Source: Mariniphaga sp040772505
Lineage (GTDB): Bacteria; Bacteroidota; Bacteroidia; Bacteroidales; Prolixibacteraceae
Assembly (NCBI GenBank): GCA_040772505.1
Contig: JAXGYA010000002.1
Location: 124,001-188,000 of the forward strand
Direction: 5' to 3'
DNA length: 64,000 nucleotides
In this document: positions 43,143 to 51,683 of the stretch, one piece after another
Position numbering within the stretch: position 1 is the stretch's first letter
Layout: every line of letters starts with the position of its first letter
Notes under the pieces: model-generated
Told to the model about the DNA's origin: nothing
What the model saw: only the letters and a program-made list of their open reading frames with translations
Database searches by the model: none
Made by a program: the position numbers and the translations under genes

Positions 43143-44180
43143 TTATAATTTGTTTAACCACCGTATGACCTCTTGCAGCATTGCCGGTGAAAAACGGTTG
43201 TAATCTTCAGGAACGTAAACTTCAAGATTCTGTTTTGAGCCGTACAAACCATAAACACTTTCTATTTGGCCCACACATTGCCTGACATCCTCCAGATTTG
43301 CATATTGATCCCAGGATGGAGCAATGATAAACACAGGACGAGGAGCGATGCAGGCAAGAATTCCATCAAAATCCCATGGTATCCTTGATTCCTGACGGGC
43401 AAAAAAGCCTAACCTTGGAATTAATCCATGAAGATGAGAATACTCGTAAATGCCTTCAGGGATTTTACCCGGCGTGTTGGAGCGCATAGGAGAAAAACCA
43501 CATACCGAAATGGTTCCGGCAATTCGATCATCCAAGGCTGCACTATATAATCCCACGGTTGCTCCCAGTGCATATCCGACAGTGTATATTTTTTGAGGAT
43601 CGATGAATTCCACTTCAGATAATGCATCCACCGAATAGCGAACATCGGCTACCATTCTACCCATTTTTGACCAAGTGGGAAAGCGCTCGTAAAACAGCCG
43701 TCCTTCTTCGATTCTTGTACCAAACCCAATTTGGTCGAAGGCATAAACAGCAAATCCCGCATCAACCAGTTTATCGATAATATCACCCGACCCGGCATAG
43801 CCCATAGGATAATCATATTCATGAAGATAAATAATTGCCGGCATTTTTCTATCGTTTTTATCAGAAGGGGAATAAAGTTTACCAAACATTAATGGCATAC
43901 TTTCAATTTTTTGATTTACTCTTGGGGAACCAACAACGTCTCTCATATAGTCAGGTTGAATTCCCGGCCCCAGGGAATAAGGTTCGTTCCCCAAGCCCCA
44001 CCTAATACTCTTTCGTATGCCATCTGATTTTTCTTTCCATGCTGACGTATTATCAATACCCTGACCGCTTGGCTTCTTGAGCAAATCATCAACCCCTTTT
44101 ATCGGAAAAGCCAAAGGATCCACCATTTCTCCGCTTAGTTCGAGCCATTTGGAAAAGCTATAATTATCACAGAATTTCAC
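43143..44180 (-). pseudogene. Alpha/beta hydrolase (esterase-like) fragment with Ala at the nucleophile position
   Basis: The frame gives 345 residues with an alpha/beta hydrolase core (PAIIYLHEYDYPMGYAG, VYAFDQIGFGTR, RPVFIIAPSWDQYANLED). The nucleophile elbow reads VGYALGATVG instead of G-x-S-x-G, so the catalytic serine is replaced by alanine (codon GCA). The first visible start (GTG at 44180) has no leader, and the frame continues upstream as YVWEFTVKFCDNYSF until it meets the transposase end at 44205. It is most likely the second, degenerate domain of a two-domain secreted esterase whose first half was removed by the insertion. Not expected to be catalytic. Confidence 0.65.
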
Positions 44181-44204
44181 GGTAAATTCCCATACGTAAA
44201 AAAA

Positions 44205-45941
44205 TCAAGAATTTGCAGCTCCTGTAAACTCTATATTCAGATTGTTTAGCCATTCATATTTTTGATTTGCATACGTTTTTGTCATTTCTAAAATCAGTGG
44301 TAGTGTTCTTTTTTTCTTTAGTTGTACGGATATTTTATTTTCTTCGATACTGATATCGCCTGAATTCTCCAAAAACTTATCATAGATAGTCTGGTCTGAA
44401 TTGTGCGCATATCTATCTGTATCGGAAGCAAATAAGCGAAACAGATTGTGGGTAACGATGCTCATTGTTAAATCGAAATCTACTTTTATTACCATAGAGG
44501 ATGAAACCAAGTTGAGATGAAAAAACGATATCTGTTCTGAAATGGATTTTTCTACAATCCAACGTCTGGCATACTTCCTGACTATTTGTTCTCTTGACAC
44601 CTGAAAATCGTTGGTAATGATGATTGCCGGTTTTATTTTACCATGCCCGATAATGCATATTTGCCTTATATCTTTATTATATCCTTTTAAGAATATGACT
44701 TCATCAATGACTTTTACGGTTGCTTTTTTATTACCGGCTCTCTCTATGTGCATGGTTTTCCACCTGTTTTTAGGTAGTGAGTTTAATCTCTCAACCATGT
44801 TACTCCCTCTTCGACGTATTGTTATAAACTTAACATTATCGTCATCAATCTTAGAGAGGTTTTCATAATTGGTGAATTTACTATCGAAAACTAAGTACTT
44901 CAAATCTCTTTTTCCTCTGAAATCTTTACCATAAAAATCAATAAATTCCAGAACGACATTACTTTCCGTCTTGTGCATCACATTAGCATGCCCGTAATCA
45001 ATTATACCACTATCGGGATCTTGTGCCAGTACGGCAAGCATGCTCGCCAATGCTTTTGAGCGTTTACCCGACCAGTTGTTTTCCAAATGATCGTTCTCTC
45101 CCCAGTATGGAATGGCTGTAAAATCCAAATTAGATGTATCTCCTAAAAGTCCCAGTTCCTGCCAATTAGCGTGAAGAGCTTTCAAAAACGCAAAGTTCAT
45201 ATCTGTTGTAACCCGGTGTGAATAAGACAAAAACCATGCAGCTTTGGGCAACACATTAAGCCCTGCAAAAAGACCGAGTCCTCTGTCCATACACCACAAA
45301 TCGTCAGCAGTGTAACGCCGAACATTCGAAGCTTTTAGCGCTATAAAGGCGAGAATGGAAGAGACTTTACTTATTTGAGAAGTTCCCGGGAAATCTGATG
45401 CTTCGATAATTTCACTAATTCCATATTTTTTGATGTATGGTAGCAAACAAAGGATTCCGGCAGATGCACTTTTAAAACTTTCTGGAGCAAAGGTTAGAGT
45501 AACTGTTTTTTCAGCTTTAAGCCCTGTTGCCACTAAACTTTGCTTTATTAGTTTCTGGCGCCTGGGCAAACGTGCAAACCCTTGTTCACGTATAATGTTG
45601 TAGATGGATTTTTCGGAGATTTTGAATCCTTTGCTATCAAGAGCCACTTTAATGTCTTCAACCGAATAATACTTTTTGCGCAAGTTGACAATAATCTCTA
45701 TGCTCTCTTGTTCTATCTCCCTCCTTCCAGGCTTTAACTCATTAAAATACAATTCTTTGACGTCTCCACTTTTAAGCTCCTTCCTAAAGTTGGAAACAAT
45801 GGTTGTAAAACCTCTGTAAGTATATCCAAACTTGTGCGCTACCTCAGAAGCACTCCTTTTTTCTACAAAAAACATTCTTAACGCCTCATATTGTTTTTGG
45901 GCGATTGTTTGTGGGTTTTGAAAAAAATCAATAGGTTTCAT
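44205..45941 (-). CDS. DDE transposase with N-terminal helix-turn-helix (IS4/IS1634-like)
   Basis: The 578-residue protein begins with two helix-turn-helix regions (KRSASEVAHKFGYTYRGFTT and YYSVEDIKVALDSKGFKISE) and continues with an RNase H-like core: LDFTAIPYWGEN (first Asp), YLVFDSKFTNYENL (second Asp) and RRWIVEKSISEQISFFHLN (Glu in the conserved E-x6-E/K helix). It appears intact. It cuts into the adjacent hydrolase, whose frame ends at its 3' side. Possible ends carry TACGTAA: at 44193-44199 on the left, and TTACGTA near 46126 on the right, but a target duplication was not confirmed. The exact IS family could not be fixed by eye. Confidence 0.8.
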   Translation of the reverse strand: MKPIDFFQNPQTIAQKQYEALRMFFVEKRSASEVAHKFGYTYRGFTTIVSNFRKELKSGDVKELYFNELKPGRREIEQESIEIIVNLRKKYYSVEDIKVALDSKGFKISEKSIYNIIREQGFARLPRRQKLIKQSLVATGLKAEKTVTLTFAPESFKSASAGILCLLPYIKKYGISEIIEASDFPGTSQISKVSSILAFIALKASNVRRYTADDLWCMDRGLGLFAGLNVLPKAAWFLSYSHRVTTDMNFAFLKALHANWQELGLLGDTSNLDFTAIPYWGENDHLENNWSGKRSKALASMLAVLAQDPDSGIIDYGHANVMHKTESNVVLEFIDFYGKDFRGKRDLKYLVFDSKFTNYENLSKIDDDNVKFITIRRRGSNMVERLNSLPKNRWKTMHIERAGNKKATVKVIDEVIFLKGYNKDIRQICIIGHGKIKPAIIITNDFQVSREQIVRKYARRWIVEKSISEQISFFHLNLVSSSMVIKVDFDLTMSIVTHNLFRLFASDTDRYAHNSDQTIYDKFLENSGDISIEENKISVQLKKKRTLPLILEMTKTYANQKYEWLNNLNIEFTGAANS

Positions 45942-45952
45942 ATTTGTTATAT

Positions 45953-46121
45953 TACGTATTATTATTACCGTGATAAAGGTAATATAAATTCGGTAAACCC
46001 AAACACATTTTATGTTAAAAATTCAAGACGCCCTGTTTAAGGGCTCTACAGAGGTATATAGAAATTGTCTGATTGATTTTAGGTAGAGAAAAAGCAAAGC
46101 ATAGTGCAATAATAATACGTA
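45953..46121. repeat. 14-bp perfect inverted repeat upstream of the transposase
   Basis: TACGTATTATTATT at 45953-45966 is the exact reverse complement of AATAATAATACGTA at 46108-46121. The pair flanks a 141-base spacer between the transposase start and an IS4 remnant. It may be the terminus of the IS together with a nested older end, or the relic of a small element. Confidence 0.6.
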
Positions 46122-46218
46122 GTTATTACGTAAACAAAAAACATCGGAAATAAGATAACTATCTGATTATCTATTTATAAAGGTGTTATAATGAGAAATT
46201 AACAGGGCTTATTTACGC

Positions 46219-46674
46219 ATGGTTAGTTCCGTGAAAGTCTGTGTTTATGAAGATTTCGGGCAACTTTACCACTACCGCTGGAACGAAGAGGAGGCTTATA
46301 AACTGTTGAAAAGCCGGGTCGAGTTAGAGGATTTCTCAGGGAAAACGGCAAGGGCGGTAAAACAGGATTTCTTCGCCAAAGTTTTCTTGATGACACTTTG
46401 TGCAGCTTATGCACACCCTATTGAAGAAAAGGTTGTTGCGGAATATCGTGCAGGTGAAAAGCGTAAACACGCACAAAAGATAAACCGCACCAATGCCCTG
46501 TCGATGACGCAGAACATCTTAATCGGGATAATCATAAAAAAGAAATATGAAAAAGCATTGGTGGCCTTCGACAAAATAGTGGCCAACACCCGCGAAATTG
46601 TCCGACCAGGCCGAAGCTATGAACGAAAGAAACGCTCAAAGAAACCTTACTCAATGAATTACAAACGATTATGA
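46219..46674 (+). pseudogene. IS4-family transposase, C-terminal remnant
   Basis: The frame reads EDFGQLYHYRWNEEEAYKLL then FSGKTARAVKQDFFAKVFLM, the catalytic Y-R-W-x-x-E-E-x-Y-K-L-L-K block (Y-R-E-K signature variant) of IS4 transposases, and ends in a basic tail. The first two Asp regions are absent and the start is inside the domain. It is a different family branch from the neighbouring 578-residue transposase. Non-functional. Confidence 0.75.
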
Positions 46675-46850
46675 ACAATCCTTAACTAAACGACATTGAA
46701 ATATAATTGGAAAGTTACTAAAGTTTGCAGTTATAAAGTTGACTATTATTTCTTAAATTTTCCCTTCTGTTTTTCTCTTTGCATAAAACTCAAAACAGCA
46801 TCATAATCTTCAACTAAAAAGTTCGATACTTTTCCGGTTGGGTTCACTGA

Positions 46851-46884
46851 AAGAGTTGCAGCAAATTTGTTGCAGCTCTTTTTT
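46851..46884. terminator. Hairpin with T-run (possible bidirectional terminator)
   Basis: AAGAGTTGCAGCAAATTTG at 46851-46869 can fold back on the following TTGCAGCTCTT, leaving T6 at 46879-46884. It lies between the IS4 remnant (plus) and the small hydrogenase-regulator-like gene (minus, ends 46895). Confidence 0.5.
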
Positions 46885-46894
46885 GATTTTAGAT

Positions 46895-47152
46895 TTAAAC
46901 CTCTAAACTCAACAGCTTCGCATCTACACCTTTTACCAGATTAAGTTTACGGGTAATCTCCTCGTGTTTGCTTAAGTCTTCACCGGTAAGTTCGAGGAAA
47001 ATCAGTCCGCTGTCGGAGCAGTTTTCCAGCACACCATCGTGAATGCCCAGGCGGGTTTTGATGAAGCATCCCCAACCGGTTAAAATTTTTTGCACCTTTT
47101 CGGCGGTTTCCTGGCGGTGCCTCACCAGAATAAGTAATACAGTACGTTTCAT
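46895..47152 (-). CDS. TM1266-like putative iron-only hydrogenase system regulator
   Basis: The 85-residue protein is a small ferredoxin-like (ACT-type) beta-alpha-beta fold: VLLILVRHRQETAEKVQKIL, then LGIHDGVLENCSDSGLIFLE and a C-terminal strand GVDAKLLSLEV. Length and pattern match the TM1266 family, annotated as a regulator linked to [FeFe]-hydrogenase maturation genes. Here no hydA or hydEFG is nearby, so the link may be distant on the chromosome or the family may have a wider sensing role. It has no leader. A stand-alone gene with a short 5' region. Confidence 0.75.
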   Translation of the reverse strand: MKRTVLLILVRHRQETAEKVQKILTGWGCFIKTRLGIHDGVLENCSDSGLIFLELTGEDLSKHEEITRKLNLVKGVDAKLLSLEV

Positions 47153-47381
47153 AATTTCTGATTTTGGGTTTAATTTACAATAAATTTTGCAACTGCTTTC
47201 TGTTTTTTACATTTATTCGATGAGTTTTCCTGATAACCGGATGTTAGGTTTCTTGTGTTTTGGGTTAATAAATATGATGAGGAAGAAGAAAATGATGAAA
47301 TGTTTGATCTGAAAGTACAAAACAGGTTTTTTAGCAACGAATCAAAGAATTATTCCATTATTTTGTCAAAAAAATGATTTT

Positions 47382-47963
47382 ATGAACGAAGTTTACATTC
47401 ACACCGAAACATTTAGTAACAAAGATTTTACTGAAACTCAGCTGGAAAAAGGAATATACGAACATTGCGTTTTCGGCAATTGCAATTTTAACAGCTTCAA
47501 TCTCTCAGGTTTTCAGTTTATTGACTGTGATTTTTTGAGCTGCAATTTGAGCCTGGCAAAACTGGATAAAACGGCTTTTCGCGATATAAAATTCAAAGAT
47601 TGTAAAATGCTTGGCGTTCGGATCGATACCTGCAATGAATTTGGGCTTGCCTTTTCATTCGAAAACTGCAATTTAGACCATTCTTCTTTCTTCAAAACGA
47701 AAATTAAAAAGACAGTATTCACAGATTCGCATTTGCAGGAAACCGATTTTTCCGATTGCGACTTAACCGGTTCAGTATTTGACCGCTGCGACCTGAGCAG
47801 GGCTCAGTTTGAACGAACCAATCTTGAAAAGGCTGATTTCAGAACCTCATTCAATTATACCATTGATCCCGAACTGAACCGGATGAAAAAGGCAAAATTT
47901 TCTGTTTCCGGACTTCCGGGGCTTCTGCAGAAATACAATATTTATATTGATAACCAGGGTTGA
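47382..47963 (+). CDS. Pentapeptide-repeat protein
   Basis: The 193-residue protein consists of repeated five-residue units with a central F or L and a preceding A/C/S/N: for example CVFGNCNFNSFNLSG, FIDCDFLSCNLSLAKL, TDFSDCDLTGSVFDRCDLSR and AQFERTNLEKADF. These form a right-handed square beta-helix. The arrangement with a central break near residue 115 resembles Qnr/MfpA-type topoisomerase-protecting proteins, which mimic DNA, but many such proteins have other roles. There is no leader, so it is cytoplasmic. No neighbour indicates a function. Confidence 0.85.
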   Translation: MNEVYIHTETFSNKDFTETQLEKGIYEHCVFGNCNFNSFNLSGFQFIDCDFLSCNLSLAKLDKTAFRDIKFKDCKMLGVRIDTCNEFGLAFSFENCNLDHSSFFKTKIKKTVFTDSHLQETDFSDCDLTGSVFDRCDLSRAQFERTNLEKADFRTSFNYTIDPELNRMKKAKFSVSGLPGLLQKYNIYIDNQG

Positions 47964-47988
47964 GATGGCACACCGGATTGAAATAATA

Positions 47989-48410
47989 AAAGCGAAAAAC
48001 AGGGCAGGTTTTCGGAGGATGGTGGACAAACCTGGGCCACGAAAGAAAAAATTATCCTGCCAAACGAAGGCGGAATGAATGTGATGTTGGTGTCGCTGTT
48101 GAGATTAAAAAATGGCGATATTGCCCTGTTTTATCTGTGAAAAAATTCAACGGAATATTGTATTCCATTTATGCGGATTTCCAAGGATGAATCCAACTCA
48201 TGGAGCGATGCGATTCCCTGCATCACTGGTAAACAAGGCTATTTTGTATTGAACAACGACCGGGTTATTCAAATGGAAAACGGGAGATTGCTGATGCCTG
48301 TTGCTTTGCATAACACACCCGGTGGCGAATGGAAAAACCAGGCTGATTTGTTTTGTTATTATTCTGACATTAATGGCAAAACCTGGACTTCGGGTGCAAA
48401 AGAATCCTGA
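47989..48410 (+). pseudogene. Sialidase-family (BNR/Asp-box) protein, internal remnant with stop codon
   Basis: A frame without start reads RFSEDGGQTWATKEKIILP (Asp-box S-x-D-x-G-x-T-W), then LLRLKNGDIALFYL, an in-frame TGA at 48138-48140, and continues CIPFMRISKDESNSWSDAIP and GYFVLNNDRVIQMENGRLLM. Homologues have an Arg-Lys pair at the stop, so CGA to TGA is the simplest change. The fragment ends at a TGA at 48410 after DINGKTWTSG. Both ends of the enzyme are missing. It was probably an exo-sialidase-like or related propeller glycosidase. Confidence 0.7.
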
Positions 48411-48528
48411 TTTAATTAGAGTAAAATGCTGAATTTCATCTGTTTTTTATTTCGTAGGAAAATTTTATTAACTTGTGGCGGTTTTTAGAGAGAAAAAATT
48501 TATTGGTAAATTATTAAGCTGTGCAATT

Positions 48529-48963
48529 ATGGAAATTTTTGTCAAGTTAATCCACCAGGCAAACATGACATATCTTCCAACGAAGCTGCCCGCCCAGTTT
48601 TACGGATTACCCGATGGCAAAGTCTATTTGATTTTCCCACGGTTTTATGAAATAAAGTTCGACCGCACCTATCTCGAATATGTTATGGCTGAACACAAGG
48701 AGTTTTCATACGATTACGAAAATGAAAAACTTGTTCCCCACAACCATCCCCGGAAAAATGCGCCGGTTTACAATGAAATGGTGGACAAACCGGAGCCTCA
48801 AATAAAAATTCTGAAAATTTACCGAAATCTCACTTCGTTTGCCCAGACACGCGCATTACTGAATCGTAAAGCCCAAAAAATGATGGAAAATATTAAGGCA
48901 CAGCGCGGAAATAGTATTCATGATATTTCTTCTTCAGACAACGAAAAGCTGGCATCTGCCTGA
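48529..48963 (+). CDS. Hypothetical protein
   Basis: The ATG at 48529 (MEIFVKLIHQANMTYLPTKL) is a more likely start than a TTG/GTG-type start at 48475. The 144-residue protein has no leader or transmembrane helix. It shows a beta-like first half (GLPDGKVYLIFPRFYEIKFD) and a basic helical C-terminal part (TRALLNRKAQKMMENIKAQR). I do not recognise the family. It is convergent with the sialidase-like gene at 48974, with stops 10 bases apart. Confidence 0.5.
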   Translation: MEIFVKLIHQANMTYLPTKLPAQFYGLPDGKVYLIFPRFYEIKFDRTYLEYVMAEHKEFSYDYENEKLVPHNHPRKNAPVYNEMVDKPEPQIKILKIYRNLTSFAQTRALLNRKAQKMMENIKAQRGNSIHDISSSDNEKLASA

Positions 48964-48973
48964 TTAGGAAAAC

Positions 48974-50167
48974 TCAAAACTCATGTAACAGAACTTTTTT
49001 CTGCAATTTCCTGAATTTTTTTATCCGGTGAAATGTTAAAAAGTTGGCATCGTGAAAATTGCGGGCGCCGCCAAATTCATCGTCGTAAGCAGTACGCGAA
49101 AGGAATACAATGTGCCGGCCGTCAAATTGCCAGTCTACATACTGAAAACCGTGTTTTTCCACATCAGGGTGTTCCAGAAAAATTTTATGTACTGTCCAGT
49201 TTTTTAAATCGGACGAACTTTTCAATGCCAGTGTATTACGCACACTTGCAGCGCCGAGGTGTTTAAATTCCTCTTTTACCATATTGGCCAGTGTCCAGTA
49301 TCGCTTGCTTTTTTCGTCGTAACGGATAGTGAACTTTCGTGCACCGCCGACAAAATCCATAAATCCGGTTTCCGGGTCGAAGGTGGCTGTTTTTCCATCC
49401 GTACTGATGTTCACCACAGCAGCTATATCGCGCCCCGGTTCAGAAGTGGCCACTCTTAAAATATCCACTATTTTACCTTCGGGTGTAACTACAGCATTTC
49501 CCTCGAGCCACCCCCCAAATTGGCCGTCGAGGTAGGCTGAATTATGCTTCAGGTAGTTGGTTGCCGTCCAGCTGGCTTCATTCAGTAAATCAGCATCCAC
49601 CGGCGCTGAAATTACCATAGCGCTGTAACGTATTCCCCACCTTGTAGTGTGCGATTTTGCATTTTCAATGGCCCGCCAGAGTTTGCTGTTATGTTCAATT
49701 ACCGGCATGGGAGCTGTGTGGTATTCGCCTTCAAACAATAATCCGTTTTTGTTATCGGTGGGAGAGGTCCACGTAACTCCGTTATCATCAGACCGGCGGA
49801 TGATAAAATTGCCGTGATGTTTCCATGTGCCCATTATATACAGCTTGTTTTGATGCACAAACAGATTGGACCAAAACTGCCCGTTAATTTCAGAAATTTT
49901 TTTCCACGATTTCCCCTTGTTGGTCGATTTGTAAACTGCGGTAACTGCCTGTTCGTGTTCGGTTGAGTTCGGTCCGAAGTGGTCATGTGAAGCCACATAA
50001 TCGCCGTTTGGCAAAATGCAAATGCTCGGTGAGCCGATATAAATTCCTGTTTGTGCAGGAATGTGATTAACCACCACGCCCGGAACTTTTGGAGTTTGTG
50101 CCTGTGTGGTGAAAAAAACTGTAAGAAAAATGATAAAAACAGTGAAAAAATTAACGGATTTGAACAT
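48974..50167 (-). CDS. Secreted sialidase-superfamily (BNR repeat) protein
   Basis: The ATG at 50167 starts a Sec leader (MFKSVNFFTVFIIFLTVFFT then TQAQ); an in-frame start 42 bases upstream lies inside the preceding gene. The 397-residue protein is a six-bladed propeller with Asp-box-like repeats: SPSICILPNGDYVASHDHFG, STNKGKSWKKIS, RSDDNGVTWTSP and DLKNWTVHKI. The R-I-P motif and the Tyr/Glu nucleophile pair of GH33 sialidases are not obvious, so it may be a lyase-like or other exo-acting propeller rather than a true sialidase. It follows a DUF1349 gene with overlapping codons, implying one transcript. Confidence 0.7.
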   Translation of the reverse strand: MFKSVNFFTVFIIFLTVFFTTQAQTPKVPGVVVNHIPAQTGIYIGSPSICILPNGDYVASHDHFGPNSTEHEQAVTAVYKSTNKGKSWKKISEINGQFWSNLFVHQNKLYIMGTWKHHGNFIIRRSDDNGVTWTSPTDNKNGLLFEGEYHTAPMPVIEHNSKLWRAIENAKSHTTRWGIRYSAMVISAPVDADLLNEASWTATNYLKHNSAYLDGQFGGWLEGNAVVTPEGKIVDILRVATSEPGRDIAAVVNISTDGKTATFDPETGFMDFVGGARKFTIRYDEKSKRYWTLANMVKEEFKHLGAASVRNTLALKSSSDLKNWTVHKIFLEHPDVEKHGFQYVDWQFDGRHIVFLSRTAYDDEFGGARNFHDANFLTFHRIKKFRKLQKKVLLHEF

Positions 50168-50193
50168 TTTATGTTGGTTTATGATTTTTAATT

Positions 50194-50769
50194 TTAATGG
50201 CCGGTCCATTTGCAGGGGCCAAATATAAATTCAGAAAAAACGGCTTCAAAACCCGATTTCTGCGGGCTGCATGCATAAGCACCAATTCCGGCATCTTGAA
50301 CCAGTTTATGTAGATGCAAAATCCGCATCTGTTTATATGCGGCATCTTTTTCAGCGTATTCAATAAAAACATCCTGACCTTTGAGGCTTAACCGGTAGCT
50401 CATTTCGTTTACCGGAAAGGGAATGTCAGTAGTTGCCCAGTCGGAATAACCCAGATTGGTAACGACTGAACCCAGGCGGGCAAATTGTTCGTTTTCGTGT
50501 TCCACCGAAACTTTCACCCAGTTTTCATTATCAATGAAAAGCAATACGCCGCACTGGTCATATTGGTTTTGCATTTTAAAACGGGTTTTTACACTGAAGG
50601 TAAAATCACCTTCAATTTTTGTGAGGAAAGCCGGTGCATTTGTTTTTCTGAATCCGTAATGTGTTCGCTGCCAAAAATCTGTTTCGGGTTCAGTTTGAAT
50701 TTTTAAAAAACCATCTTTCAGCGTGAATTGCTGTGGCGGGTTAATCCAGTAAAACTGGTTCAGATTCAT
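50194..50769 (-). CDS. DUF1349 concanavalin-like protein
   Basis: The 191-residue protein lacks a leader and is an all-beta jelly roll: FYWINPPQQFTLKDGFLKIQ, then DFTFSVKTRFKMQNQYDQCG, VLLFIDNENWVKVSVEHEN, LGSVVTNLGYSDWAT and IGAYACSPQKSGFEAVFSEF. This matches DUF1349 (regulation of enolase 1/concanavalin A-like) proteins, which are probably sugar-binding or sugar-modifying but uncharacterised. Its 3' end lies inside the leader region of the next gene (the sialidase-like protein). The gene before it, a YhcH-like short lipoprotein, ends 12 bases upstream. Confidence 0.75.
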   Translation of the reverse strand: MNLNQFYWINPPQQFTLKDGFLKIQTEPETDFWQRTHYGFRKTNAPAFLTKIEGDFTFSVKTRFKMQNQYDQCGVLLFIDNENWVKVSVEHENEQFARLGSVVTNLGYSDWATTDIPFPVNEMSYRLSLKGQDVFIEYAEKDAAYKQMRILHLHKLVQDAGIGAYACSPQKSGFEAVFSEFIFGPCKWTGH

Positions 50770-50781
50770 TACAACATTTTT

Positions 50782-51081
50782 TTAATTTATCCTAACTTTT
50801 ACCACCGCTTTTCTGACCGGAATATTTTCAGACAGATTTTGTTCACTTAAAAACTGAAAGGCTTTATTCCATCGTTCGGGATTTTCAAAATATAAACGGG
50901 CAAATTTTTTCTGATCTACCGATTCATCGGATAGGGCGTTCCATCCCTGTTTCCATTTGCCTTTGCTGAACCACTCGCTGAGTTCCTTTTCGCTCCATTT
51001 GTCGGGTGTTTTACTTTTTTGCGGATTACATGCTGCTGCCATAATGCTCAATGAAAAAATAAAAATTAATCGGGTTTTCAT
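50782..51081 (-). CDS. Short lipoprotein resembling the N terminus of YhcH/YjgK/YiaL proteins
   Basis: The 99-residue protein has a lipoprotein leader ending MAAAC (Cys18) and a stretch KWSEKELSEWFSKGKWKQGW followed by FARLYFENPERWNKAFQFL. That pattern (W, gap, S-x-D-x-x-x-F-A-x-x-Y, N-x-x-x-W-x-x-A-F-x-F-L) is the N-terminal extension of Bacteroidota YhcH/YjgK/YiaL proteins; the family includes an N-acetylneuraminate anomerase. The cupin-like catalytic part is missing: the frame ends after IPVRKAVVKVRIN. It is therefore either a truncated gene or a small stand-alone lipoprotein. It sits with sialidase-like genes, in keeping with sialic acid handling. Confidence 0.45.
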   Translation of the reverse strand: MKTRLIFIFSLSIMAAACNPQKSKTPDKWSEKELSEWFSKGKWKQGWNALSDESVDQKKFARLYFENPERWNKAFQFLSEQNLSENIPVRKAVVKVRIN

Positions 51082-51209
51082 GAGTCTCTGTTTGTTGCAG
51101 TTTTTATTGATTTCAAAGATGGGGAATTATTTTGATAAAAGAAACATCTATTTTACAAATGCTTTTACCACCATTTTGATAACCATGCGGGTACATCCCC
51201 TCGTTTTTA

Positions 51210-51650
51210 TCAGTTACTCATGGAATGCGGGGAAATTCTTACACCCCGGTTTTTATTCGGTACTGAATCCATTTCAAAAGTTAATGTGACGCCCTGCATT
51301 AGTTTTTCCCGCACCAGCCAGCAGTTTTCAATTGTTTCATTGTTGAATTTCAGGTTTTGGATATAAAAATTCTCCACTCCATTATTTTTGGTTTCGATAA
51401 TAAGTCGGTGATCCGGCTCCTCAGAAAGTTGAATGATCACTTTTTTAAATTGCTGACTGCCAAACTGGAACGTGGGATTTGCACCGGCGTGCCCCTGCAC
51501 ATCAAACAGGCCGAGGGAAGTCAATACAAACCATGCGCCCAACTGTCCCTGGTCTTTATCCTGGCCATATCCATAGCTGTGAAGCGGTTCAGTACCGTAA
51601 AATTCATTGCAAATGGTGCGGGTCCATTTTTGTGTGAGCCAAAGAATGAC
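51210..51650 (-). pseudogene. GH92 alpha-mannosidase, C-terminal remnant
   Basis: The frame without a true start reads TQKWTRTICNEFYGTEPLHS, then DQGQLGAWFVLTSLGLFDVQ, followed by GHAGANPTFQFGS. This is the catalytic-block end of a GH92 subgroup distinct from the two intact GH92 genes. The stop is at 51210 after LTFEMDSVPNKNRG. The N-terminal 80 per cent is gone. The first ATG (51668) lies in unrelated sequence. It is a relic of a third mannosidase in this window. Confidence 0.75.
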
Positions 51651-51683
51651 TAACCCGAATCCTTTCATTTTAATTTATCGTTA

